From NCBI RefSeq assembly GCF_002726155.1, contig NZ_PBSH01000024.1, positions 1 through 38,553 of the forward strand: a DNA stretch of 38,553 nucleotides, written 5' to 3'. This DNA comes from Alcanivorax sp. (GTDB lineage Bacteria; Pseudomonadota; Gammaproteobacteria; Pseudomonadales; Alcanivoracaceae). A program made the translations under genes and the position numbers. Each line of letters opens with the position of its first letter. The stretch's first letter is position 1. This document shows positions 16,970 to 24,451 of the stretch, piece by piece. Below the pieces are notes generated by a model. That model had not been told where the DNA came from. It did no database searches and worked only from the letters and a program-made list of their open reading frames with translations.

Positions 16970-17036
16970 ACTATCGCCAATTACCGCAAGGCCCACCATT
17001 CGCCAATGCCCGGCAGGAGGTACGTCATTTGACGTA
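16970..17036 (-). promoter_or_regulatory. fmdA promoter with composite activator site
   Basis: Read towards fmdA (leftward): palindrome TACGTCAAATGACGTA (17021-17036, perfect 7+2+7), 18 bases, CGAATG (16997-17002), 21 bases, then GATAGT (16970-16975) as a -10. No good -35 exists at the proper spacing, as expected for an activated promoter. The same parts with the same spacings stand before urtA (24230-24296). The palindrome centre would be near -65, a class I activator position. Confidence 0.75.
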
Positions 17037-17064
17037 TTGAAGCTGAAAATGTCGGCTATCTATC

Positions 17065-17098
17065 AAAAAAAAACGCCTGGCGAGAGACGTCAGGCGTT
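17065..17098 (-). terminator. Rho-independent terminator after amiB
   Basis: An 8-bp stem (17072-17079 with 17091-17098) and, on the minus strand, a run of nine T (17065-17073). It closes the urtABCDE-amiE-amiB operon 22 bp after the amiB stop and isolates the fmdA promoter from read-through. Confidence 0.92.
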
Positions 17099-17120
17099 TA
17101 ATATTCAGCGTTTCACGGCT

Positions 17121-18155
17121 TCACACAGGAATAACAATCAAGGCCCCGCCTTCCATTTGTGCCTCAAAGGTATCCGCCTGTGGGTAGTCCAGCATCACCC
17201 TCGCCAGGGGAGGCGAAAGCTCATTGCGCAGCCGGCGTGCCATTTCACGAGCCCCATAGCGGGCATCCAGAGTTCGACAAAGATAACCTCTGGCACCAGC
17301 ACCGAGACTCAGCAGCACCCGGCGCTTTTGCAACCGACGGTTAAGCTTCTCCAGCTCGACATCCAGCAGCTTTTCACTAAGCCCCCGGTCCAGAGCATTA
17401 AAGGTAATAATGTTATCGATACGATTGAGGAATTCTGGATCAAAGTGCTGATGCAGCGCCTTGTCCACCACCTTATGCATCTGCCCGTTCGCACTACCCC
17501 AATGCCACCAGCGTTTCTGTTGCTTGCGGCTTAAAGCCGACACCTGTGCCGCCCCGGCGTTGCTGGTCATAAAAATCAGACTGTTACGAAAGTCGATTTC
17601 GCGGTTTCCCGCACTGAGTCGCATCCGCCCGCGCTCCAGTACATTGAGCAATGCCCGCACAACCTCTGGGCTGGCTTTTTCCAACTCATCGAACAACACA
17701 ATCCCGGGCTTGCTGAAACTACCCTGAATGGCCTCCACATCAAACAGGGTCTGCCCTTCCTTGCTACCCACATAGCCGGGCGGTGCCCCGGTTAGAGAGG
17801 CAGCATAATGTTCCTGGGTCAACGTGCTCATATCAATACGGCATATCGAATCAGCACTACCATGGATAGCTTCGCCCAGCAGCCGCACCGTTTCAGTTTT
17901 GCCGACTCCGGTCGGGCCCACAAACAATTGCACCCCCAAAGGGCGATCATCAGGAACAATATCCGCCTTGAGTACCCGCAACATATTATCGATGCTGTCC
18001 AGCACATGGGGCTGACCGATGATACGTTCTCTCAATAGCGCCATTACCGTAGCCGGATCAAAGACAAACCGGCTCATTCGCTCTGGATCGGCAGTCCTGC
18101 TCAGTCGACCAGCCTCCGCCTCATTCGCCGCCAATTTCTCATTGATAAAGGGCAT
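17121..18155 (-). CDS. amiB: AmiB-like Clp-family AAA+ ATPase
   Basis: A 344-residue protein with a single AAA+ module of the ClpA/ClpB second-domain type: Walker A GPTGVGKT (80-87), a GYVG pore loop (127-130), Walker B IVLFDELE (152-158), arginine finger region FLNRID, and sensor-2 GAREMARRL near the end. The Clp N-domain and first AAA+ domain are absent, so it is not a general Clp. Its place beside amiE matches AmiB of the Pseudomonas amidase operon (amiEBCRS), a Clp-like ATPase of unclear role. The start overlaps the amiE stop by one base (TGATG). Function in the locus is inferred from context. Confidence 0.85.
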   Translation of the reverse strand: MPFINEKLAANEAEAGRLSRTADPERMSRFVFDPATVMALLRERIIGQPHVLDSIDNMLRVLKADIVPDDRPLGVQLFVGPTGVGKTETVRLLGEAIHGSADSICRIDMSTLTQEHYAASLTGAPPGYVGSKEGQTLFDVEAIQGSFSKPGIVLFDELEKASPEVVRALLNVLERGRMRLSAGNREIDFRNSLIFMTSNAGAAQVSALSRKQQKRWWHWGSANGQMHKVVDKALHQHFDPEFLNRIDNIITFNALDRGLSEKLLDVELEKLNRRLQKRRVLLSLGAGARGYLCRTLDARYGAREMARRLRNELSPPLARVMLDYPQADTFEAQMEGGALIVIPV

Positions 18156-19201
18156 CAGCCACCTGCCGTTTTCTCTTTTCCATCAACCGGCAACTCACCC
18201 ACCGGACACTCCGCCACACCCACTGTCTTGCGCGTCATCGCCTCCACATTTTCCTGGGCTTTCTGGGCATCCATCACCCAGGTTCGATAGAAATCGAACG
18301 GACAATCCGCAATCCCCTTGTCACCATCTCCTGAAGCATGCATGCCCGTATAGCCACGGTGTAGCAACTTGAACAGATGATTCTGAGACTGATCATTGGC
18401 ACGGGCATCACGGATCTGGCTGATCGATAACTGGGCGTACTGAATACCCATATCCTCTTCGCCGCATTCACCCAGCGTACGGCCATCAAAACCGATTACC
18501 GCAGAGTGACCAAAGTACGAGTACACCCCATCAAAACCACTGGCGTTGGCGACAGCCACATAGCAGTTGTTTGCCCACGCCATGGATTTGGCCATCATTA
18601 CCTGCTGCTCCTTGGCGGGATACATGTACCCCTGACAGCGGACGATCAGCTCGGCTCCTTTCATCGCACAATCCCGCCAGATTTCCGGGTAATTACCGTC
18701 GTCACAAATGATCAGACTGATCTTCATCCCTTTGGGACCTTCAGTGACATAGGTGGTATCACCGGGATACCAGCCCTCAATAGGGCACCAGGGAATACAC
18801 TTGCGGTATTTCTGAACAATTTCGCCTTCGTTATTGATCAGCACCAGGGTGTTGTAAGGCGCTTTCTCTGGATGCTGTTCGTGACGCTCACCGGTCAGGG
18901 AAAATACGCCCCAGGTGTCGGCTTCACGACACGCCGCCGAAAATATGGCTGTTTCATCGCCGGGGATAGTGGCTGCAGTTTCCATCATTTCATCCGGGTC
19001 ATACATGATGCCCATAGTGCTATATTCCGGGAAAACCACCAGATCCATACCAGGCAGCCCCTTTTTCATGCCCTTAATCATTTCCGCAATATTACGGGCA
19101 TTAGCCAGAACCTCAGCTTTGCTGTGCAGTCTTGGCATTTTGTAATTCACGACAGCGACACCTACGGTGTCATTGCTACTGGAAATATCGCCATGTCGCA
19201 T
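18155..19201 (-). CDS. amiE: Aliphatic amidase AmiE
   Basis: Nitrilase-superfamily enzyme that hydrolyses short aliphatic amides to acid and ammonium in the cytoplasm. The 348-residue sequence is extremely close to Pseudomonas aeruginosa AmiE along its whole length, starting [20 protein letters not shown]. The catalytic triad is at the same positions: Glu59, Lys134 and Cys166. It sits downstream of urtE (47 bp) and is coupled to amiB. In Pseudomonas amiE is controlled by AmiC/AmiR; neither is present here, so regulation must differ. Formamidase AmiF is a close relative, but the sequence follows AmiE more closely by my reading. Confidence 0.95.
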   Translation of the reverse strand: MRHGDISSSNDTVGVAVVNYKMPRLHSKAEVLANARNIAEMIKGMKKGLPGMDLVVFPEYSTMGIMYDPDEMMETAATIPGDETAIFSAACREADTWGVFSLTGERHEQHPEKAPYNTLVLINNEGEIVQKYRKCIPWCPIEGWYPGDTTYVTEGPKGMKISLIICDDGNYPEIWRDCAMKGAELIVRCQGYMYPAKEQQVMMAKSMAWANNCYVAVANASGFDGVYSYFGHSAVIGFDGRTLGECGEEDMGIQYAQLSISQIRDARANDQSQNHLFKLLHRGYTGMHASGDGDKGIADCPFDFYRTWVMDAQKAQENVEAMTRKTVGVAECPVGELPVDGKEKTAGG

Positions 19202-19248
19202 TGTCTTCTCCTCTACTACCGGGAATAAACCGTTTCGATCAGCCCTGT

Positions 19249-19938
19249 TTACACTGCAAGATAAGCGGCAATTTTTTCCTGGTTCATGCTTTCTCCGCTT
19301 TCTTCATGAACAATTTCGCCTTTCTCGATCACTAGAATCCGGTCTGCCACATCCATAACAAAGCTCAGAACCTGTTCGGAAACCACAATGGATAACCCCC
19401 GCTCATCACGGATACGTTTCAATGTACGTGCCATATCCTTGATGATGGAGGGCTGAATACCCTCGGTGGGCTCATCCAAAAGCAATACCTTTGGACGGGT
19501 CGCCAGAGCACGAGCAATAGCCAACTGTTGCTGCTGCCCGCCTGACAAATTGCCGCCACGTCGACTTTGCATTTCTTCCAGAACCGGGAACAGCTCATAT
19601 AGATCTTGGGGCACTTTCTTTTCACCCACCGCTGCCAAGCCTGTTTCGATGTTCTCCTTCACCGTCAACGACGGAAAAATCATGCGTCCCTGGGGAACAA
19701 ACCCCAGGCCAGCCTTTACTCGCTGACAACTTTTCATGGGCGACAGATCAACCCCATCCAGCTCGGTTATTCCAGACCGGGCTTTTTCCATTCCGATCAG
19801 TGATTTCATAAGGGTGGTTTTACCCATGCCATTACGGCCCACTACTGCGACAATTTCGTTTTCCTCAATCTTGAGGTTCATATCGCGAATAATGGTGCTT
19901 TGCCCGTAGGCCACCTCGTAATTCGATACTTTCAACAT
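19249..19938 (-). CDS. urtE: ABC transporter ATPase UrtE
   Basis: One of two ATPases of a branched-chain-amino-acid-type importer for urea or short amides. The 230-residue protein has Walker A GRNGMGKT (34-41), the signature LSGGQQQ (131-137) and Walker B VLLLDEP (151-157). The open frame reaches 19986, but homologues begin [14 protein letters not shown], and a GGGAG site lies 8 bases before the ATG at 19938. It is the fifth urt gene in the usual order A-B-C-D-E, with amiE downstream instead of urease. Confidence 0.93.
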   Translation of the reverse strand: MLKVSNYEVAYGQSTIIRDMNLKIEENEIVAVVGRNGMGKTTLMKSLIGMEKARSGITELDGVDLSPMKSCQRVKAGLGFVPQGRMIFPSLTVKENIETGLAAVGEKKVPQDLYELFPVLEEMQSRRGGNLSGGQQQQLAIARALATRPKVLLLDEPTEGIQPSIIKDMARTLKRIRDERGLSIVVSEQVLSFVMDVADRILVIEKGEIVHEESGESMNQEKIAAYLAV

Positions 19939-19993
19939 AATCTGCACTCCCAATCCGCTTCGGAGCCATGATTCAACTCCGATCACAACCGGC

Positions 19994-20743
19994 TCAATGT
20001 CCCAGATAAACTTCGATGACCTTCGGGTCTGACTTCACCTTTTCCAGTGAGCCCTCGGACAGCACCTTGCCTTGGTGCATAACCGTGACCCGATCGGCAA
20101 TATCTCCGACAAACTGCATGTCATGCTCGATCACCAACACCGTATGGTTTTTGGTAATAACCCGCAGCAGTTCCGCCGTTTTCTTGCGCTCCGCGACTGA
20201 CATACCCGCCACAGGCTCATCCAGCATCAGCAGATCCGGTTTCTGAATCAGCAACATGCCAATCTCCAACCACTGCTTCTGGCCGTGACTAAGCAAGGCC
20301 GCAGGCTGGTCCAGAAGCTCTTCAAGGAAGATGGTTCTGGCAACCTCTTCCACCGCGCCGATAACCTCTGCATCGCGCTTGAATGCCAGCGCCCCCATCA
20401 CCGATCGACCTCGGGGAAATGAGACTTCCAGATTTTCAAACACGGTGAGGTCTTCATAGATGGACGGGTTCTGGAATTTTCGGCCGACCCCTGAGCGGAC
20501 AATCTTGTGCTCGCTCATCTTGCTCAGCTCTTTACCCTTGAACTTTATCGACCCTTCCGTCGCACGGGTTTTGCCACAAATCAGATCCAGAACGGTGGTT
20601 TTACCGGCCCCATTGGGGCCGATAATCACCCGGATTTCCTGGGGTTCCAGATAGAGCGACATATCATTAACGGCCTTGAACCCATCGAACGATACCGTCA
20701 GCCCTTCTACCGAAAGAATGAAATCATTATTGCTCGGGCTCAT
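19994..20743 (-). CDS. urtD: ABC transporter ATPase UrtD
   Basis: The second ATPase of the importer. The 249-residue protein has Walker A GPNGAGKT (42-49), the signature LSHGQKQWLEIGM (151 on) with His in place of the usual second Gly, and Walker B LLMLDEP (171-177). The LSHGQKQWLEI form is typical of UrtD. It overlaps urtC by 4 bases (ATGA) and is followed by urtE after 55 bp. Confidence 0.93.
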   Translation of the reverse strand: MSPSNNDFILSVEGLTVSFDGFKAVNDMSLYLEPQEIRVIIGPNGAGKTTVLDLICGKTRATEGSIKFKGKELSKMSEHKIVRSGVGRKFQNPSIYEDLTVFENLEVSFPRGRSVMGALAFKRDAEVIGAVEEVARTIFLEELLDQPAALLSHGQKQWLEIGMLLIQKPDLLMLDEPVAGMSVAERKKTAELLRVITKNHTVLVIEHDMQFVGDIADRVTVMHQGKVLSEGSLEKVKSDPKVIEVYLGH

Positions 20744-21882
20744 TTGGCTTCCTCCACAGACAAGTTACCGGCATCACTACGACGGCGGCGCAGCAGCGAA
20801 GGCAGCTTTCTCTCCAGCGGCTGCAGATAGCGGTTATAGAGGCCAGCAAGACCATCAGGGAATGCCAGCACCACACCAATAAACAAGGCGCCCATGGCGT
20901 ACAGCCACAACTCCGGGAACGATTCGGAGAAACCGGTTTTCGCGGCATTAACGATCAAGGCACCATAAACGGCACCCAACAAAGAGTTACGGCCGCCGAC
21001 GGCACACAACACGACCATTTCAATGGAAGGCACAATTCCGACAAAGGTTGGCGACATGAACCCTACCTGCAGGGTGAACATCGCTCCGCCAACACCGGCA
21101 AACATACCCGCCAGGCAGAATACGAAGATTTTGAAGGAAGCCACGTCGTAACCGGAAAAACGTACCCTGTCTTCCTGATCACGCATGGCAAGCAGAATAC
21201 GACCCAGCTTGCTGTGCATAACCCAGCGGCCAATGATCAGACACAGGAACAACATGCCTACACACACGAAGTACAAGGCCGTTTTGGCTTCGTCACTACG
21301 GATATCCCAACCCATCAGGGTGCGCAGGTCGGTAATACCATTCACCCCTCCCGTGAAACCCTGTTGACCAATAATCAGAATAGTCAGGATCGCAGCGATC
21401 GCCTGGGTAATAATGGCGAAATACACACCACCCACTCGACGCTTGAACATGGCTACGCCGATGATCAAGGCGAGAATCGCAGGCACCGCAACTACCGCTA
21501 TCAGAGTGAATGAAAAGCTGTGGAAGGGTTCCCAAAACCAGGGCAACGCGGTGAGCTGGTTCCAGTCCATAAAGTCGGGAATACCGGGGGTAGACTGAAT
21601 TGACGTATTCTCCGGGCTGGACGCTTCCAACTTCAGGAACATCGCCATGCAGTAGCCGCCAAGACCGAAGAATATGCCCTGCCCCAGACTCAGAATGCCA
21701 CTGCGCCCCCAGCAAAGAACCAGCCCGAGCGCAGCAAACGCATAGGTAAGGTACTTGCCAACCATGTTAAGACGAAAGGCATCCAGTGCCAGTGGAAACA
21801 CCACCACCAGCAGCAGTGCCAACAGCAGGTGGTATATCCCCTCGCGGGACCCTAACCATTGAAAAAATGACGTTGATTTCAT
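20740..21882 (-). CDS. urtC: ABC transporter permease UrtC
   Basis: LivM-type inner-membrane permease of 380 residues with about ten hydrophobic segments. Recognisable blocks are LVLCWGRSGILSLGQGIFFGLGGY, the ITQAIAAILTI segment and the cytoplasmic-loop segment RDQEDRVRFSGYDVASFKIFVF, which contacts the ATPase in this family. An AGGAG ribosome binding site precedes the ATG. It lies 9 bp after urtB and overlaps urtD. Confidence 0.93.
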   Translation of the reverse strand: MKSTSFFQWLGSREGIYHLLLALLLVVVFPLALDAFRLNMVGKYLTYAFAALGLVLCWGRSGILSLGQGIFFGLGGYCMAMFLKLEASSPENTSIQSTPGIPDFMDWNQLTALPWFWEPFHSFSFTLIAVVAVPAILALIIGVAMFKRRVGGVYFAIITQAIAAILTILIIGQQGFTGGVNGITDLRTLMGWDIRSDEAKTALYFVCVGMLFLCLIIGRWVMHSKLGRILLAMRDQEDRVRFSGYDVASFKIFVFCLAGMFAGVGGAMFTLQVGFMSPTFVGIVPSIEMVVLCAVGGRNSLLGAVYGALIVNAAKTGFSESFPELWLYAMGALFIGVVLAFPDGLAGLYNRYLQPLERKLPSLLRRRRSDAGNLSVEEAK

Positions 21883-21891
21883 GGCGATCTC

Positions 21892-22818
21892 CTAGCGACG
21901 AACCTTGAGTGCAAACAAACCCTGCGGGCGCAGCATGAGAATGCCGACCACAACCAGCAGCGTGAGCACTTTGGCCATGGAACCACTGAGGAAAAATTCC
22001 ATCGTGGACTGAGCCTGGGAAATGGTGAATGCAGAAGCAATCGTGCCAAGCAGACTTTGCGCTCCGCCGAACACCACAACCAGGAAGGTGTCGACGATAT
22101 ACAGCTGCCCGGAAGTCGGACCGGTAGAGCCGATCATGGTGAACGCACTGCCCGCCACACCCGCAATACCACAACCTAACGCGAAGGTGACACGGTCAAC
22201 TTTACCGCTATCGATACCGACAGCTTCAGACATGGGGCGATTCTGAACCACTGCACGCACCTGTCTTCCCCAGCCGGAGCGGAACATCAACAGATAAACG
22301 CCAAAGGCAATCACCAATGCCAGCACCATAACGAAGATCCCGTTGATAGGGATTTCCACCAGATCGGTAACTGCGATCGACCCCATCATCCAGTCCGGCA
22401 AACTCACACCCACTTCACGTGCACCAAAGACACTGCGGTACGTTTGCTGGAGGATCAGACTCAGGCCCCATGTGGCCAGCAATGTGTCCAGCGGGCGGTG
22501 GTAGAGATGCCGTATCATTAACCATTCCACCAACGCCCCAAGCGCGGCGGTGACGAAGAAGGCCAATATCATGGCCACAAAGAAATAGCCCCCGTACAAC
22601 CCGGGCATATAGTTTTCAAACAACTGAGCGGTCAGGTACGTGGTGTAAGCGCCCAGAATCATGAATTCACCATGGGCCATGTTGATCACGCCCATTTGCC
22701 CAAAAATAATCGCCAGCCCCAGCGCCATCAGCACAAAAATGGAAAATAGCGATAGACCGGCAAACCCCTGCATGGCGAAGATAGAAGTCAGCTCCGTCAT
22801 GGTGTAGTCAGCGAACAT
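21892..22818 (-). CDS. urtB: ABC transporter permease UrtB
   Basis: LivH-type permease of about 308 residues with eight or so membrane segments. It contains ALGLAIIFGQMGVINMAHGEFMILGAY and the conserved VRAVVQNRPMSEAVGIDSGKVD loop typical of UrtB. The frame starts with a TTG at 22833, but the ATG at 22818 has GGGAG 8 bases upstream, so I use it. It lies about 100 bp after urtA, across a hairpin, and 9 bp before urtC. Confidence 0.93.
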   Translation of the reverse strand: MFADYTMTELTSIFAMQGFAGLSLFSIFVLMALGLAIIFGQMGVINMAHGEFMILGAYTTYLTAQLFENYMPGLYGGYFFVAMILAFFVTAALGALVEWLMIRHLYHRPLDTLLATWGLSLILQQTYRSVFGAREVGVSLPDWMMGSIAVTDLVEIPINGIFVMVLALVIAFGVYLLMFRSGWGRQVRAVVQNRPMSEAVGIDSGKVDRVTFALGCGIAGVAGSAFTMIGSTGPTSGQLYIVDTFLVVVFGGAQSLLGTIASAFTISQAQSTMEFFLSGSMAKVLTLLVVVGILMLRPQGLFALKVRR

Positions 22819-22884
22819 GGCAGGTACTCCCAAGAATGAAATAGGGAAATTCAGTAAAAGAAACAGGATGGAGAAGGAAAATCC

Positions 22885-22906
22885 GACGCCCGATGTTCTG
22901 GGCGCC
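22885..22906 (-). terminator. Attenuator-like hairpin between urtA and urtB
   Basis: A 7-bp stem (22900-22906 with 22885-22891, one G-T pair) closes an 8-base loop, and on the minus strand is soon followed by TTTT. It lies just past the urtA stop. Such hairpins commonly keep binding-protein mRNA more abundant than that of the permeases. Confidence 0.5.
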
Positions 22907-22917
22907 GGTAACGCAAC

Positions 22918-24174
22918 TTACTGGTAACCTTTAGGGAACGGGTCTGGCTCCATCAGCTCTTCGGTCTCGTAGATCACTTTGTACTGACCGTCTTTCTGTG
23001 CCTGACCGATACGGGCCTTGGACCACAAGTGATGATTCTCATGGATGCGAACATAGCCTTCCGGAGCAGTGGTCAATTCAATACCGGGAGACGCTTCACG
23101 CACTTTGTCGATATCGAAAGAGCCGGCTTTTTCCACCGCCGCTTTCCACAACCATGGACCAAGATAAGCGGCCTGGGTCACATCACCGATAACGATGTCG
23201 TCCCCCCAGCGCTTCTTGAACGCTTTCACAAAATCCTGGTTATTGTCATTACCCAGGCTCTGGAAATACTTCATGGAAGCGTAAGCACCTTCCACGTTCT
23301 CACCGCCAATACCCAGAATTTCATCTTCGGTAACCGAGATGGTAAGCAACAGCGGGCTCTCTTTGGTCAGATCAATACCAGCCGCTTTCATCTGCTTGTA
23401 GAACGCCACATTGGAACCACCCACCACTGACGCGAAGATCACATCCGGTTTTTTCAACTTGATCTTGTTAATCACCGAGTTGAACTGGGTATGACCAAGC
23501 GGGTAGTACTCTTCGCCCACCACTTTCAGACCCAGCTTGTCGATGTGTTTTCGGGCAATCTTGTTGGAGGTGCGCGGCCAAATGTAATCGGAACCCAGCA
23601 GGTAGAATGTCTTGGCGCCTTTCTCTTCAGCCAGCCAGTCAATGCTCGCAAGAATCTGCTGCGTGGCTTCCTGACCGGTATAGATCACGTTCGGCGATTC
23701 TTCCAGCCCCTCATAAAACGTGGGGTAATAAAGCATGCCGTTGTACTGCTCAAAGACTGGCAGAACCGCTTTACGGGAAGCGGAGGTCCAGCAACCAAAA
23801 ACCGCAGCAACATTATCGTTTACCAGCAGCTTGCGGGATTTTTCAGCAAAGGTGGGCCAGTCACTGGCGCCGTCTTCCTGGATGTATTCGATCTGCCGGC
23901 CCAACACCCCCCCGGAAGCATTGATCTGCTCAATGGCCAGCTTCTCGGCCTGGACTGAGCCAGTCTCACTGATTGCCATGGTGCCGGTAATCGAATGCAG
24001 GATGCCCACTTTCACGGTGTCATCAGTAACCGCCAGGCCGGTGGTGTTCACTTCGGCAGCCAGCGCCGTATTGGACAGGGCGAACAACGCAGGTAGCGCC
24101 ATCAGCCCCCCCAGAAGATGCCGGCGCGTCCAGGACGACCGGTGACTTGAAGAACGGGTTTTGCTCAATTTCAT
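22918..24174 (-). CDS. urtA: Urea/short-chain amide ABC transporter binding protein (UrtA/FmdD type)
   Basis: Periplasmic substrate-binding protein of 418 residues heading the importer operon. The leader TRRHLLGGLMALPALFALSNTALA carries a twin arginine (17-18) before the hydrophobic core, so export through Tat is possible. The mature part has the UrtA features VKVGILHSITGTMAISE, the GGVLGRQIE loop and ESPNVIYTGQEATQQI. UrtA and FmdD proteins cannot be told apart from sequence alone. With amiE, amiB and fmdAB as neighbours and no urease here, short amides such as formamide or acetamide may be the main cargo. Confidence 0.92.
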   Translation of the reverse strand: MKLSKTRSSSHRSSWTRRHLLGGLMALPALFALSNTALAAEVNTTGLAVTDDTVKVGILHSITGTMAISETGSVQAEKLAIEQINASGGVLGRQIEYIQEDGASDWPTFAEKSRKLLVNDNVAAVFGCWTSASRKAVLPVFEQYNGMLYYPTFYEGLEESPNVIYTGQEATQQILASIDWLAEEKGAKTFYLLGSDYIWPRTSNKIARKHIDKLGLKVVGEEYYPLGHTQFNSVINKIKLKKPDVIFASVVGGSNVAFYKQMKAAGIDLTKESPLLLTISVTEDEILGIGGENVEGAYASMKYFQSLGNDNNQDFVKAFKKRWGDDIVIGDVTQAAYLGPWLWKAAVEKAGSFDIDKVREASPGIELTTAPEGYVRIHENHHLWSKARIGQAQKDGQYKVIYETEELMEPDPFPKGYQ

Positions 24175-24229
24175 GGTTTACCCCTCATCAGCGAAATTCA
24201 CGGGAAGCACGTCGTGTCCCTCGCCAACG

Positions 24230-24296
24230 AGTATGGAAACCTGCCCGCCCCCGGCCCATTCGGTGATTGCGCCATCGCACTACGTCATTTGACGCA
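24230..24296 (-). promoter_or_regulatory. urtA promoter with composite activator site
   Basis: Read towards urtA (leftward): TGCGTCAAATGACGTA (24281-24296, one mismatch from perfect palindrome), 18 bases, CGAATG (24257-24262), 21 bases, CATACT (24230-24235) as a -10. Layout and spacing equal those before fmdA (16970-17036). The distal half also lies about 155 bp before the sensor kinase gene on the other strand and might serve it. Confidence 0.75.
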
Positions 24297-24451
24297 TTCC
24301 CGGCTCGCTCAAAGACCCATAAAGTAATGCGCGTACACGGGTGGGCACGTTTTGTGCACTGTTTCTTGCAACATCCTGGAGCAGCCGCTCCACCCAGCCT
24401 TCAACCCGGCATCCGCGAAATGGATATCCTGCTGCCGACAACGGAAACGTT

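Noticed and set aside
16902..17036. Sigma-54 promoter before fmdA, expected for nitrogen-regulated amide genes
   Set aside because: No GG-N10-GC arrangement with a good TGGCAC/TTGC match could be found before fmdA or urtA.
21601..21612. A third copy of the TGACGTA half-site inside urtC
   Set aside because: Only a half-site is present, inside coding sequence, without the CCATTCG element or the spacing.
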